Assembly: GCA_964478025.1 (NCBI GenBank) | Contig: CAYZGK010000022.1 | Location: 1-21,358, forward strand | Source of the DNA: UBA3700 sp964478025 | Lineage (GTDB): Bacteria > Bacillota > Clostridia > Christensenellales > UBA3700 | Direction of reading: 5' to 3' | Length of the DNA stretch: 21,358 nt | In this document: in pieces, positions 11,814-21,087 of the stretch | Layout: each line of letters begins with the position of its first letter | Numbering within the stretch: the stretch's first letter is position 1 | The notes under the pieces: model-generated | What the model was told of the DNA's origin: nothing | The model's input: the letters and a program-made list of their open reading frames with translations, nothing else | Database searches by the model: none | Position numbers and translations under genes: made by a program

Positions 11814-12698
11814 CTACATATCAAGAATATATTTATAATTACCTTCAATTATTTCAAGTATTGGACTTTGAATTTTTGAATTATTAACATATTCTAATTC
11901 AGTTGTTGAAAGATAAATTGTAATTTCATTTGTTTTTCCAAGAACTGAATCTGTAGTAGATAATGTTACTTTTCTTCCAGAATATGTTCCTTCCTTATAA
12001 TCAGGTACATTTGTAGAATCAGTAGAGTTTATAACTGAAACTTTAGTTTTAGATAGATTATCTAAATTAAAGTAGTTGTAAGAGAAAGATGCATAATTTG
12101 AATCATTAGGCATATTTCTTGCAACTAAAAAAGTCATTGTGTTGTCATAGTATGCTGAAGATTCATATTTTCCATTCTTAATAGAATTTTCTGCTACCTT
12201 TTCGCCATTTACATATTTTTTGAAATAATATTTATCGTCATCTTTATTAGAAGATATAACTACAGTTTCTGTTGAATCATAGTTTGTATATGAGTAAGAA
12301 CCTATCATAAGTAAGTCATTTTTGCAATATGCAATAGTTTTCTTTACTACATTTCCGTTTACAGTTAATGTTGTTTTATAAACATAACAAGTAGTACCCA
12401 TTTTAGATAAAGTGTATTCTGCATCTTTTTCTTCGCATTCACCATTTTTGTTTAGATAACAAGTACCTGTCATTTTGCTGGCTTCTGTTGTAAATGTACC
12501 AATACTATTATTGTTTGAATCCTTCATTGTATAAGTTAAAGTTTCGGTATTATAGTTGTTAAAGGCTGCTTTATAAACTTCGGTATCAGGAAAATTTTTA
12601 GTTAAATAAATGTTGTTTCCGCTACAACCTATAAAACCAACCATAGAAACTAAGATTAAAACAATTGTTATTCCTATTAATAAAAACTTCTTTTTCAT
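11814..12698 (-). CDS. Predicted surface lipoprotein, function unknown
   Basis: A 294-residue protein on the minus strand. The N-terminus is a classical lipoprotein signal: MKKK, a hydrophobic core (residues 5-22) and a lipobox FIGC with the modified cysteine at C25. The F at -3 is less common than L, but the context is otherwise good. The mature part is rich in Asn, Thr, Ser and Tyr with alternating polar/hydrophobic residues, suggesting a beta-rich extracytoplasmic domain. Four further Cys (in TGTCYLNKNGEC, TTCYVY and IAYCKN) could form disulfides. I recognise no catalytic motif. TTCCTT at 12707-12712 reads AAGGAA on the coding strand, 8 bases before the ATG. A weak promoter (TTTACT at 12752-12757 and TAGAAT at 12729-12734 on the minus strand, spacer 17) may drive it. 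It is divergent from addB and convergent with rplI. Confidence 0.85.
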   Translation of the reverse strand: MKKKFLLIGITIVLILVSMVGFIGCSGNNIYLTKNFPDTEVYKAAFNNYNTETLTYTMKDSNNNSIGTFTTEASKMTGTCYLNKNGECEEKDAEYTLSKMGTTCYVYKTTLTVNGNVVKKTIAYCKNDLLMIGSYSYTNYDSTETVVISSNKDDDKYYFKKYVNGEKVAENSIKNGKYESSAYYDNTMTFLVARNMPNDSNYASFSYNYFNLDNLSKTKVSVINSTDSTNVPDYKEGTYSGRKVTLSTTDSVLGKTNEITIYLSTTELEYVNNSKIQSPILEIIEGNYKYILDM

Positions 12699-12788
12699 GT
12701 TTGTGTTCCTTAAAAATAATTCTTAATTATTCTAACAAAACCATATATTAAAGTAAAGAAAATTAGGTTTTATTATACAATATACCGA

Positions 12789-12817
12789 AAAAGGCCCATT
12801 CAAAAAATGAGCCTTTT
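12789..12817. terminator. Terminator-like hairpin between divergent lipoprotein and addB genes
   Basis: AAAAGGC at 12789-12795 pairs with GCCTTTT at 12811-12817, plus an inner CATT/AATG stem after one C-A mismatch. Both strands end in T4, so it could insulate the two units. Its presence between divergent genes, where no transcript should arrive, is odd. Confidence 0.45.
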
Positions 12818-12824
12818 AAACTAT

Positions 12825-12853
12825 TTAGTTTTGCATTTTATATTTGATATAAT
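12825..12853 (+). promoter_or_regulatory. addB promoter (extended -10), giving a leaderless mRNA
   Basis: A perfect TATAAT at 12848-12853 with TG at 12845-12846 forms an extended -10; the -35 region (TTAGTT at 12825-12830, spacer 17) is poor. The expected start, 7 bases after the -10, is base 12860, the A of the addB ATG itself. Confidence 0.65.
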
Positions 12854-12859
12854 AAAGCC

Positions 12860-15800
12860 ATGGTAAATTTAATATTAACAAACACATTAGATAGCAAACA
12901 CATTTTAGACAAAGTAAAAACTGATTTTGAAAAAAATAAAATCAGTGGTAACAAAATTAAGCAATTAATAATTGTTCCAGATAGAGTAGTTCTTGAATAT
13001 GAAATTAAAACCTTAGAATATTTAAATATTCCAGGTTCATTTGATATTGAAGTTGCTTCATTCCAAACTCTTGCTGATAAGATTTTTGGTAGAGATGCAG
13101 AGATGATGCTTAACACTCAAACTGAAATAATGTTAATCAGAAAGGTAATTGAAGAAAATAGGGCAAACTTATTGTATTACAAAGAATCTTCAGTATATGT
13201 TGGTTTTGCACAGGAAGTTTCAAACTTATTATCTTTAATAAGAACTAATAGAATTTCTTTAAAAGATATAGAAAGATTAGTTAAAACGTTGCCTCCAAAA
13301 TACGAGAATAAAACAAAAGATATTCTTTTGATTTATAGAGAATACATGGAGCAATTAAAGCTAGGATTTAAAGATCCTATATCTAAAGTTGAAGCTTTAA
13401 TTGATAATTTTAAAGAAAGTGTTTACGCAAAGAAAAATTATAATGTATATATCTCTGAGTTTATAGATTTTTCAGCTCAAGAAATGGATGTTATAAGCGA
13501 GTTTGTAAGATATTGTAACAATGTCTATATTACGCTTCCTGATACTTATAATGAAAATAGTGGAATATTCCCAAAAAGTACAAAAGATAAGTTAAAAAAA
13601 TTAATTGAAAAAACAATTGATAGTAATTATATTCATGAAGAATTTGTTGAAAGTGACTTAAAAGGTGATTTTAAACTTCTTCAAGAAAATTTATATTCAT
13701 ATGTAAACAAGGCATCAGATCCACAAAGTGAATGTCATAATAAAGATAGAGAGGTTTTAATTGCTAACCCTCTTAATTTAGAAAGAGAGGTAAAGGAGTT
13801 AGCAATAAGAATTAAACGTCATGTTAAGAATGATAATGTAAGATATAAAGATATTGCTGTTGCATGCGGTGATGTTGATTCATATTCTTCACTTATTGAA
13901 ACAACATTCAAAAAATATGATATTCCATATTATTCAGATGAGTCTGCAGCCTTAACAAATCAAAATATTACAAAAATTATAATTTTTGGAATAAATGTAA
14001 TGTTAAATGGTTATTCTCAAGATTGCGTAATTCAATATGCAAAAGAATTGCAAATGCTTATCCCAAAATATAAGTTAGACATTTTTGAAGAATATTGCTT
14101 AAGATTTGGAATAACTTATGAAGGTATGTTTTCTAATAAGTTTACACTATGTGATAAAGGCCAAGAAAACAATAAAGATATTGCTGAGGAAGTAAGAGGA
14201 ATAGTAATGGAAAGTCTTGCTCCTTTAAAGAAGTTAGATTTTATATCTAGTGAAAAATCAAAAGCTAAGGTAGATAGATTTATAGATGGTATTCGTGATT
14301 TTTTAGAATCTATTGATGCTAAAGATATAGTTGATAAATTATCTGCTTACCAATACAAAAACAACGACTTTGTTGGAAGTTCTATTACAAAGCAATCTTA
14401 TGACTATATTGATGAAACTTTAGATCAAATGTCTCAAATTTTAGGTAAATGCGAAATGCATGGAAAGGAATTCTTTAGAATATTTGAATCTACAGTATTG
14501 TCAGTAGATATAAAGACGATTCCAATGTATATAGATTGTGTATATATTGGAGATTGTGAGAAAACAAGATATACGCAAAAAGATTACATTTATATAATTG
14601 GTGCCGAGGAAGGTAATTTCCCTATAGAGCATGGAGAAACAGGATTATTAACTCCACAGGATTTTGATGCTTGGAGCAGGGAAAACGTTTCTATATATCC
14701 AAACTTTGTTGATACAAATATTAGATCTAAGTTATTTGCATTAATGGTAATGATTAAACCTAAAAAGCAATTAGTTATTTCTTATCCTAAATATAATTTA
14801 GCAGGGGAACAAACAACTCCATCAATGACTATAAATTATATTCAAAGAATTATTAATGACAAAACTTTAGATTATATAGAAGAGCCTCAAAATAATTGGA
14901 CTATTGAAGACTATAAAAACTACTATATTTGCGAAAAATGTGCAATTGAAGATTTTGTTGAGTTAAAGAATTTAGTTGAATGTAACATGCTTGAGTATTC
15001 GGATATAGTTAAAAAGGTTTTAGCTTCTCTATACAAAATTGCAAGCGAGATAGAGGGAAATGATAGCGAAAGTGTAAAGAAATTAATAAATCAAGATTTT
15101 AAATTAGAAACAAATTTAAAAGGTGATTTTAGTGCACTTCCAAAAGATCATGTAAGCGTATCTATCTTTGAAACATATTTTGCGTGTCCATTTAAATATT
15201 ATGCAAGTTATATACTAGCTCTAAAGGAAAGAAAAATTGCTGGAACGCAATATAGAGATATTGGTAATCTTGTTCATAAGGTTATGGAATTGTACTTTAG
15301 AGAAAAAGATTATGATAAAAAATCTGAAGATGAGATAAAAACATTTGTAATAAATGTTATTAATGATGAAATAAAAGAAGATAATGATTATTCTTATTTA
15401 ACACTTGATATGTACGCATTATTCAAAGAAAGGTTAATAGATAATGTAAGTAAAACTATTGTTTCTCTAGTTTCTAAGATGGAAAAGTCAAACTTTAAAC
15501 CATATAAAACAGAACAAGCATTTAATTCTTGGGATAAAGATGCATATCCACCAATGGTTCTAAATACAAGTGTAGGTAAATTAGAAGTTGTTGGAAAAAT
15601 AGATAGAATAGATAAGTTTAACGATAAGGCATTTATTATAGATTATAAGACTAAAAGTTCAATGAAGTTTAATCTTGAAAATATTATAATTGGAGACAAA
15701 ATTCAATTGCCAGTATATCTTAAGGAATTAGTTGATGCTGAAAAATTAACCCCGGCTGGAATGTTCTATTTATTGGTAAATAGTAAAAAGTTTACTGATG

Positions 15801-16186
15801 AAGATATCGCAAGTATTAAATACCAAGGAATCTTTGATAAAGAATTAATTAATACAGAAGAAGTAAACTGCAGTTTGTTCCCAATAAAAAATGGTAAAAA
15901 TGGATACGAAGCTGAAAGTGGAAGCTTGGATTTATCTAAAGAAGAGTTTGATACAGTATTTGACTATGTTGAAAAATTAATCACAAAAGCGACAGAAGAG
16001 ATAATAAGTGGTTATGTAGCAGTAACTCCAAAAGGAGATAATGATTATGATGATCCTGCTGTTTGTGAGTATTGTAAATATGCACAAATATGTAATATTT
16101 CAAATAACAAAGACAAAATCAGAATAGTTAAGTTAAAAGAAGGAAAGGATAAAGAAATTTTATTTAATAAGGAGGAAGATAAATAA
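12860..16186 (+). CDS. addB: AddB subunit of the AddAB helicase-nuclease
   Basis: AddAB resects double-strand breaks up to Chi-type sites to load RecA. The 1108-residue product has the AddB layout: a helicase-like N-terminal half without working motor motifs and a C-terminal nuclease. The nuclease shows GKIDRID (D915) and IDYKTK (D928, K930), then QLPVY. The Fe-S staple is intact: C776 in FACPFK, then C1069, C1072 and C1078 (C-x2-C-x5-C), matching the four cysteines of B. subtilis AddB. The N-terminus, NLILTNTLDSKHILDKV, aligns where B. subtilis AddB has a Walker A (GxSGSGKT), but no such motif is present. No Shine-Dalgarno precedes ATG 12860, and the promoter implies a leaderless message. 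The stop overlaps the addA start (TAATG), implying translational coupling. Confidence 0.95.
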   Translation: MVNLILTNTLDSKHILDKVKTDFEKNKISGNKIKQLIIVPDRVVLEYEIKTLEYLNIPGSFDIEVASFQTLADKIFGRDAEMMLNTQTEIMLIRKVIEENRANLLYYKESSVYVGFAQEVSNLLSLIRTNRISLKDIERLVKTLPPKYENKTKDILLIYREYMEQLKLGFKDPISKVEALIDNFKESVYAKKNYNVYISEFIDFSAQEMDVISEFVRYCNNVYITLPDTYNENSGIFPKSTKDKLKKLIEKTIDSNYIHEEFVESDLKGDFKLLQENLYSYVNKASDPQSECHNKDREVLIANPLNLEREVKELAIRIKRHVKNDNVRYKDIAVACGDVDSYSSLIETTFKKYDIPYYSDESAALTNQNITKIIIFGINVMLNGYSQDCVIQYAKELQMLIPKYKLDIFEEYCLRFGITYEGMFSNKFTLCDKGQENNKDIAEEVRGIVMESLAPLKKLDFISSEKSKAKVDRFIDGIRDFLESIDAKDIVDKLSAYQYKNNDFVGSSITKQSYDYIDETLDQMSQILGKCEMHGKEFFRIFESTVLSVDIKTIPMYIDCVYIGDCEKTRYTQKDYIYIIGAEEGNFPIEHGETGLLTPQDFDAWSRENVSIYPNFVDTNIRSKLFALMVMIKPKKQLVISYPKYNLAGEQTTPSMTINYIQRIINDKTLDYIEEPQNNWTIEDYKNYYICEKCAIEDFVELKNLVECNMLEYSDIVKKVLASLYKIASEIEGNDSESVKKLINQDFKLETNLKGDFSALPKDHVSVSIFETYFACPFKYYASYILALKERKIAGTQYRDIGNLVHKVMELYFREKDYDKKSEDEIKTFVINVINDEIKEDNDYSYLTLDMYALFKERLIDNVSKTIVSLVSKMEKSNFKPYKTEQAFNSWDKDAYPPMVLNTSVGKLEVVGKIDRIDKFNDKAFIIDYKTKSSMKFNLENIIIGDKIQLPVYLKELVDAEKLTPAGMFYLLVNSKKFTDEDIASIKYQGIFDKELINTEEVNCSLFPIKNGKNGYEAESGSLDLSKEEFDTVFDYVEKLITKATEEIISGYVAVTPKGDNDYDDPAVCEYCKYAQICNISNNKDKIRIVKLKEGKDKEILFNKEEDK

Positions 16187-19100
16187 TGGAAGAATTAACA
16201 AAAGAACAAAAAGAAGCAATAGAAAATTATGCTGAAGAAATATTAGTATCTGCCTCTGCTGGATCTGGAAAAACTTACACCATGATGAAAAAAGTTGGTG
16301 CTATGGTTTCAGGTAAAAGTAATTTTAAGACAAAAGATGGTAAAAAAATAGTTGATGTAAGAAATTTATTAATTGTTACATTTACAAAAGCTGTTGCTAA
16401 AGAATTAAAACAAAAAGTAATAGAGCAAATTTTAAATGGTATAAAAGAAATGGGCTGTAATTCTGAAGAATTAAAACAGCAAATAGAAAATTTACCACTT
16501 GCAAATATTTCCACACTACATGCCTTTTGTTCAAGTATTATTAGACAATATTTCGATAAGGTAAACGTGGATCCAACTTATGCTTTAATAGAGGATATTG
16601 AATCGCAACTTCTATTAAGAAAGGCATTTGAAAATGTAATATTAAAAAAGACAGTTGATGATGTTGAAAATCCAAATCCTAATTTTGAAACTTTAATTAT
16701 AAAGTTGGAAAATGAAGATTTATTTAACTGCGTTAAACAAGCATATTCATTTATTAGAAATAGAGAAGACTACAAGACTTATATACAAGATGGTCTTGAT
16801 GTTTATTCTGGTAAATTTGAAGATACTAAGCTTGGAAAAGATTATTTAAATGAGTTGAAAAACAATCTTACATATTATACTGATAACCTTGAGAGTACAG
16901 TTAAAGAAATGCAAGAGAATAAGGTGCAAGAAAATCACATAAATGAAATACTTAAGAGAATAAGTACATTTAAAAAGGTAACTAATTTTGCAACAGTTTC
17001 CCAGTTTCGTAATAACTTAGATTTATTTTTTAATGATAAAGGCGAATGGTCTAGAAATTTTCCTTCTAAGAAAAAGTATACAGAAGGAGAAAAAGAACTT
17101 TATAGTAAAGCAAAGTATTTTTACAGTAGGGCTTTAGGTTTATTGTGGAAAAGTAAGGATGATAATATAAAGCCTTATTTCCCTTTAGACATAGAAGAAA
17201 GACTAGAAAATGATAAAGAATTGTTTGGCGAATTGATGGATATTATAAGACAATTAGATGCAGAATACATAAGATTAAAAGACGATGAAATGAAATTGGA
17301 TTTTAATGACTTGGAGCATAAGATGATAGAACTTTTAAATAATGATGAAATTCTAGAAGATTTGCGTTCTCGTTTTGAATATGTATTTGTCGATGAATAT
17401 CAGGATATAAATCCTCTACAAGAAAGCATCTTACAAAAACTTTCTTATGGTAAAAACAATATATTTATGGTTGGTGATATAAAACAAAGTATATATGGTT
17501 TTAGATTGTCAGATCCGTCGATTTTTAAGAACAAGTTTGAAACCTTTGAAAATAATCCAACAAAAGGAAAGAGTATTATATTTAACAATAACTACAGAAG
17601 TAGAAAAGAAGTATTAGATTTTGCAAATACTGTCTTTAACAATATAATGACAAAAGATGTAGGTGGAGTTGATTATAAAGAAAAGGCTCAACTAATAGCT
17701 GGTAAACAATTTAAAACTAAAAGCACTTTAGATAATGTAAAAATAAACTTATTTAAAAAGAATAAAGGTGAGGGTGGTTTTGATTTCCCTGAGGATAATA
17801 TTTATTCTGTAAAATATCATAAAAATAATAAAGACAAGAAGGTTGAGTGCGAAGAAGGTTTATATATAGCAGAACAAATAAAAAGCATTGTAGGTAATGT
17901 CGTTTTAGAAAATGGAATGCCTGCAAAATACAGTGATATTGTTATATTGTGTAGAGCTAGAAGTAAGGAAGTTCAAAGGATCGTAGATACACTTTTAAAA
18001 CAAGGAATTCCGATTGATGCTGGAAATGTTTTAAAAAGTTCTAAAAAAGAAGATATTCAATTGCTTATATCTTTATTAAGCATTATAGATAATCCAAGAC
18101 AAGATATAGAATTAACAAAGGTAATGCTTTCGGTCTTCGGCGGATTTAGTCTATCTGATTTAGCGCAAATTAGGAAAGAAAAACCTAATTGTCCAAACTT
18201 TTACGCAGCAGTAAGAGAATATAAAAAAGAACATGAAGATGATGATTTAATAAAAAATAAAATAAATAAGTTTTATAGCATGCTAAATGGTTATGTTGCT
18301 AAATCTCAAAATCATTCTGTTAGTGAAATTTTAAATGATATAATTTCTCAAGATTATTTTAGTAATTATGTTCTATCTAAAGATGGTGGAGATTTAAGCT
18401 TAACACAAATTAGAATGTTTATTAACTCATTAAAAGGTAAAAAATATGATGTGTCAATTTCTAAGTTTATGAGTACTTTTAGAGATTATGACGTTATTTC
18501 TGATACAAGTAATGCTTCTCAATCAAAAGGCGATTGTGTAAGAACGGATACTATACATTCTAGTAAAGGCCTAGAATATCCAATAGTTTTCTTAGTAGAT
18601 ATAGGACATACTTTTAATTTTGACGATAACAAAAATGTTCTTCATAAAAACAAAATGTATGGTATGGGAATTAAACATATTGATAAAAAATCTATGATAG
18701 ATGACAAGTATAGTATTGTTTCAAAGGCTCTAATGAAGTATCAAAACAAGGAAGCCGTAGAGGAAGAAATGAGATTATTCTATGTTGCTTTAACAAGAGC
18801 CAAAGAGTATCTATATTTATCAGCAACATATGAAAAAGCAGAAAAAGAGAAGTTCTTCTATGGAAATTCTGATGTTAAAGAACCTGCGGATGCAAATAAT
18901 CAACTTGATTGGATAAATTATATAGCAAGCGTAGATCCAGGGTTTGTAATTAAATATATAGAAAAACACGAACCTAAAGAGGACGTAGAATCAAAAGAGA
19001 CTGAGAGAGAAAATATAGTAAACATAGATGAATTAAAAGAAGATGAAGAAGTAACAAATGAATTAAAAGCTTCTATGATTGATGATTACAAATATAAGGA

Positions 19101-19722
19101 ATCAACTAAAAGTGAGATAACAAAAGCGGTAACAAAGATAAATAAGCAACAACAATCGTATTTAGAAGCATTAGGAGCGATAAGTTACATTAAAAATGTT
19201 AATACAGGTTACTCTGGAATGAAGAAAGATGATGGTATTGCTTATCATAAGGTTATGGAATTAATAGACTTTGAAAAAACATATACACTAGAAGATGTCA
19301 AAGATCAAATAGATGAAATGGTTAAAAATAATGAATTAACTATAGAGCAAAAGAAGGTTGTTAAACCAGAGAAAATTCTTGCATGTGTTAAAAACGATAT
19401 AATGAAGTATGTAGATAAAAACACATTAAGAGAGCAGCAATTTAAGATTCTTGTGCCTGCAAAAGAAGCTTTGGATGATAGTAAAATAGAGGATAAAATA
19501 ATGCTTCAAGGAATAATAGATATGTATATTCCTAAATCAGAAAAAAATCCATATAACATCTTAATAGATTATAAGTATACAAAACACACTGATGAAGAAA
19601 TAAAGAAAAATTATGCAAAACAAATCGAATTGTATACATTAGCTCTTGAAAAAATCACTGGAGAGAAAGTAGATAAAAAATATATCTACGTTTTAGGTGA
19701 AGATAGAGTAGTGGAATTCTAG
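16186..19722 (+). CDS. addA: AddA subunit of the AddAB helicase-nuclease (UvrD-like motor)
   Basis: AddA supplies the 3'-5' SF1A helicase motor and one of the two nucleases of AddAB. In the 1178-residue chain, all the expected motifs are visible: Q-motif region LTKEQKEAI at the N-terminus, Walker A SASAGSGKT (22-30), motif Ia FTKAVAKELK, STLHAFC, motif II DEYQD (403-407), GDIKQSIYGFR (motif III), HSSKGLE (791-797, motif V), and LFYVALTRAKEYLYL (motif VI). The C-terminal RecB-type nuclease has GIIDMYIP (D1112) and IDYKYTK (D1128, K1130), then QIELYTLALE. A charged linker (about 930-980) joins helicase and nuclease. AAGGAGG at 16169-16175 lies inside the end of addB. A terminator follows 14 bases after the stop, so addBA is a two-gene operon. 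Confidence 0.97.
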   Translation: MEELTKEQKEAIENYAEEILVSASAGSGKTYTMMKKVGAMVSGKSNFKTKDGKKIVDVRNLLIVTFTKAVAKELKQKVIEQILNGIKEMGCNSEELKQQIENLPLANISTLHAFCSSIIRQYFDKVNVDPTYALIEDIESQLLLRKAFENVILKKTVDDVENPNPNFETLIIKLENEDLFNCVKQAYSFIRNREDYKTYIQDGLDVYSGKFEDTKLGKDYLNELKNNLTYYTDNLESTVKEMQENKVQENHINEILKRISTFKKVTNFATVSQFRNNLDLFFNDKGEWSRNFPSKKKYTEGEKELYSKAKYFYSRALGLLWKSKDDNIKPYFPLDIEERLENDKELFGELMDIIRQLDAEYIRLKDDEMKLDFNDLEHKMIELLNNDEILEDLRSRFEYVFVDEYQDINPLQESILQKLSYGKNNIFMVGDIKQSIYGFRLSDPSIFKNKFETFENNPTKGKSIIFNNNYRSRKEVLDFANTVFNNIMTKDVGGVDYKEKAQLIAGKQFKTKSTLDNVKINLFKKNKGEGGFDFPEDNIYSVKYHKNNKDKKVECEEGLYIAEQIKSIVGNVVLENGMPAKYSDIVILCRARSKEVQRIVDTLLKQGIPIDAGNVLKSSKKEDIQLLISLLSIIDNPRQDIELTKVMLSVFGGFSLSDLAQIRKEKPNCPNFYAAVREYKKEHEDDDLIKNKINKFYSMLNGYVAKSQNHSVSEILNDIISQDYFSNYVLSKDGGDLSLTQIRMFINSLKGKKYDVSISKFMSTFRDYDVISDTSNASQSKGDCVRTDTIHSSKGLEYPIVFLVDIGHTFNFDDNKNVLHKNKMYGMGIKHIDKKSMIDDKYSIVSKALMKYQNKEAVEEEMRLFYVALTRAKEYLYLSATYEKAEKEKFFYGNSDVKEPADANNQLDWINYIASVDPGFVIKYIEKHEPKEDVESKETERENIVNIDELKEDEEVTNELKASMIDDYKYKESTKSEITKAVTKINKQQQSYLEALGAISYIKNVNTGYSGMKKDDGIAYHKVMELIDFEKTYTLEDVKDQIDEMVKNNELTIEQKKVVKPEKILACVKNDIMKYVDKNTLREQQFKILVPAKEALDDSKIEDKIMLQGIIDMYIPKSEKNPYNILIDYKYTKHTDEEIKKNYAKQIELYTLALEKITGEKVDKKYIYVLGEDRVVEF

Positions 19723-19736
19723 AAAACTCCTTGTTG

Positions 19737-19775
19737 AAAGCTGGCTCTCTATAAACAAATAGACGCCAGCTTTTT
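19737..19775 (+). terminator. Rho-independent terminator after addA
   Basis: AAAGCTGGC at 19737-19745 pairs with GCCAGCTTT at 19765-19773, a 9-bp perfect stem with a 19-base loop, and the T-run runs to 19775. Confidence 0.88.
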
Positions 19776-19854
19776 GTATTAAAATAAATATAATAGAAAG
19801 AATGCGTAATGATTGTAATAAAATTAAATATTTTATATGTCGCTAAAAACAATA

Positions 19855-19969
19855 TATAATATAGAAAAGATTTCAAATTTTTTTTGTTATAGAAATTAGA
19901 AAAAATTGGTTGTAAAAAAACATTCAACCGGTTATTATTAAAAAGCAATAATTATTCGGAGGTATTATT
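19855..19969 (+). promoter_or_regulatory. Putative corA promoter and leader
   Basis: A TATAAT lies at 19855-19860, but the -35 region is poor (TTTATA at 19832-19837). If used, the leader is about 100 bases. It contains AATTGGTTG (about 19906-19914) able to pair with CAACCGGTT (about 19925-19933), 9 bp with two G-T, then CGGAGGT at 19957-19963. I see no M-box (Mg2+) riboswitch signature. Confidence 0.4.
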
Positions 19970-20944
19970 ATGATCGAAATTTTTAAGACTAATACCGATA
20001 ATAAATTAGAATCAATAGCCGAAGAAGTTTACATGCAAGAGGGTTTTAATCCTTCTCATTGCTGGATTAATCTTATCAACCCTAGTGATAAGGAAGTTTC
20101 TTTTATTTCAAAATTAAGTAATGTAGAAGAAGATTCCATAAAAGCTGCACTAGATGATGAAGAAAGATCTCGTATTGAGGTTGAAGATAATTATGCACTA
20201 GTTCTTGTAGATATACCAGTTCTAGAAGAAGAGGATAATTATTATTCATATTTCACAATTCCATTGGGTAACATTATAAAAGAAGACTTATTTATAACTG
20301 TATGCTTAAGAGATACTGCTGTTATGCGTGATTTTGAAAGAAATAGAATTAAAGGATTTTCTACAAAATTTAAGTCTAGATTTATGTTCCAAATATTAGC
20401 AAATACTGCTTCAAAATACTTAAGATACCTAAAACAAATAGATAAAGCATCTCAACGTATTCAAAATGAAGTAAAGAATGATATAAACAATAAAGATTTA
20501 CAACAAATAATGGATCTAGAAAACTCTTTAGTTTACTTTTCTGCATCATTAACAGGTAATGATACAGTTATTACAAAAATTATGAGTTCAAAAGGACAAC
20601 TAGGAACTTTCTTAAAACCATATGTTGATGATGAAGAGTTACTTGAAGATGTTTCTATTGAAACAAAGCAAGCAATAGAAATGTGTTCTATATATAGAAG
20701 CATTTTAGTAACATTATCTGAATCTTACTCTTCATTCTTATCAAATAAGTTAAATAGAGTTATGAAAGTCTTAACTTCTATTACACTAGTTATATCGGTT
20801 CCTACTTTGATTGCATCATTGTGGGGAATGAATACATGGGTTCCAGGTGTTAATAGTCCAATAGGCTTTGGAGTTATAATTGCGGTTTCTGCAATAATAA
20901 CAGGTGTAACAGTGTGGGTTTTGAAAAAAAGAAACCTACTATAA
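19970..20944 (+). CDS. corA: CorA-family divalent cation (Mg2+/Co2+) transporter
   Basis: CorA forms pentameric Mg2+-gated channels in the cytoplasmic membrane. The 324-residue protein has the large N-terminal cytoplasmic domain (1 to about 240) with the acidic LDDEERSRIEVEDNYALVLVDIP segment typical of the family. A long helical region follows (about 130-260), then transmembrane helix 1 (about 265-284). The signature GMN is at residues 286-288 (WGMNTWVPG), followed by transmembrane helix 2 (about 299-318). The chain ends in the basic KKRNLL expected on the cytoplasmic side. The periplasmic loop after GMN is short, as usual. CGGAGGT precedes the ATG by 6 bases. It is a single-gene unit downstream of addBA. 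I see no good terminator between it and the tRNA promoter. Confidence 0.93.
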   Translation: MIEIFKTNTDNKLESIAEEVYMQEGFNPSHCWINLINPSDKEVSFISKLSNVEEDSIKAALDDEERSRIEVEDNYALVLVDIPVLEEEDNYYSYFTIPLGNIIKEDLFITVCLRDTAVMRDFERNRIKGFSTKFKSRFMFQILANTASKYLRYLKQIDKASQRIQNEVKNDINNKDLQQIMDLENSLVYFSASLTGNDTVITKIMSSKGQLGTFLKPYVDDEELLEDVSIETKQAIEMCSIYRSILVTLSESYSSFLSNKLNRVMKVLTSITLVISVPTLIASLWGMNTWVPGVNSPIGFGVIIAVSAIITGVTVWVLKKRNLL

Positions 20945-21053
20945 GATATTGCTTAATAGGGTAAGTTGTGAAGCAACAATACTGCCATATTTTTCTTGAA
21001 TTTGAATGGAAAATTTTAACCATAAAAATTCTTTAAAAATCAAAAAAAATTGT

Positions 21054-21082
21054 TTGACAATAATAATTACCTTTGATATTAT
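21054..21082 (+). promoter_or_regulatory. Strong promoter of the tRNA (probably rRNA) unit
   Basis: TTGACA at 21054-21059 and TATTAT at 21077-21082, spacer 17, preceded by an A-rich stretch (TTTAAAAATCAAAAAAAA) that resembles an UP element. The predicted start is near 21089. This is the best promoter in the window, consistent with a stable-RNA operon. Confidence 0.88.
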
Positions 21083-21087
21083 ATAAA

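Noticed and set aside
19855..19969. M-box Mg2+ riboswitch before corA
   Set aside because: The conserved core sequences of that riboswitch are absent and the leader is too short.
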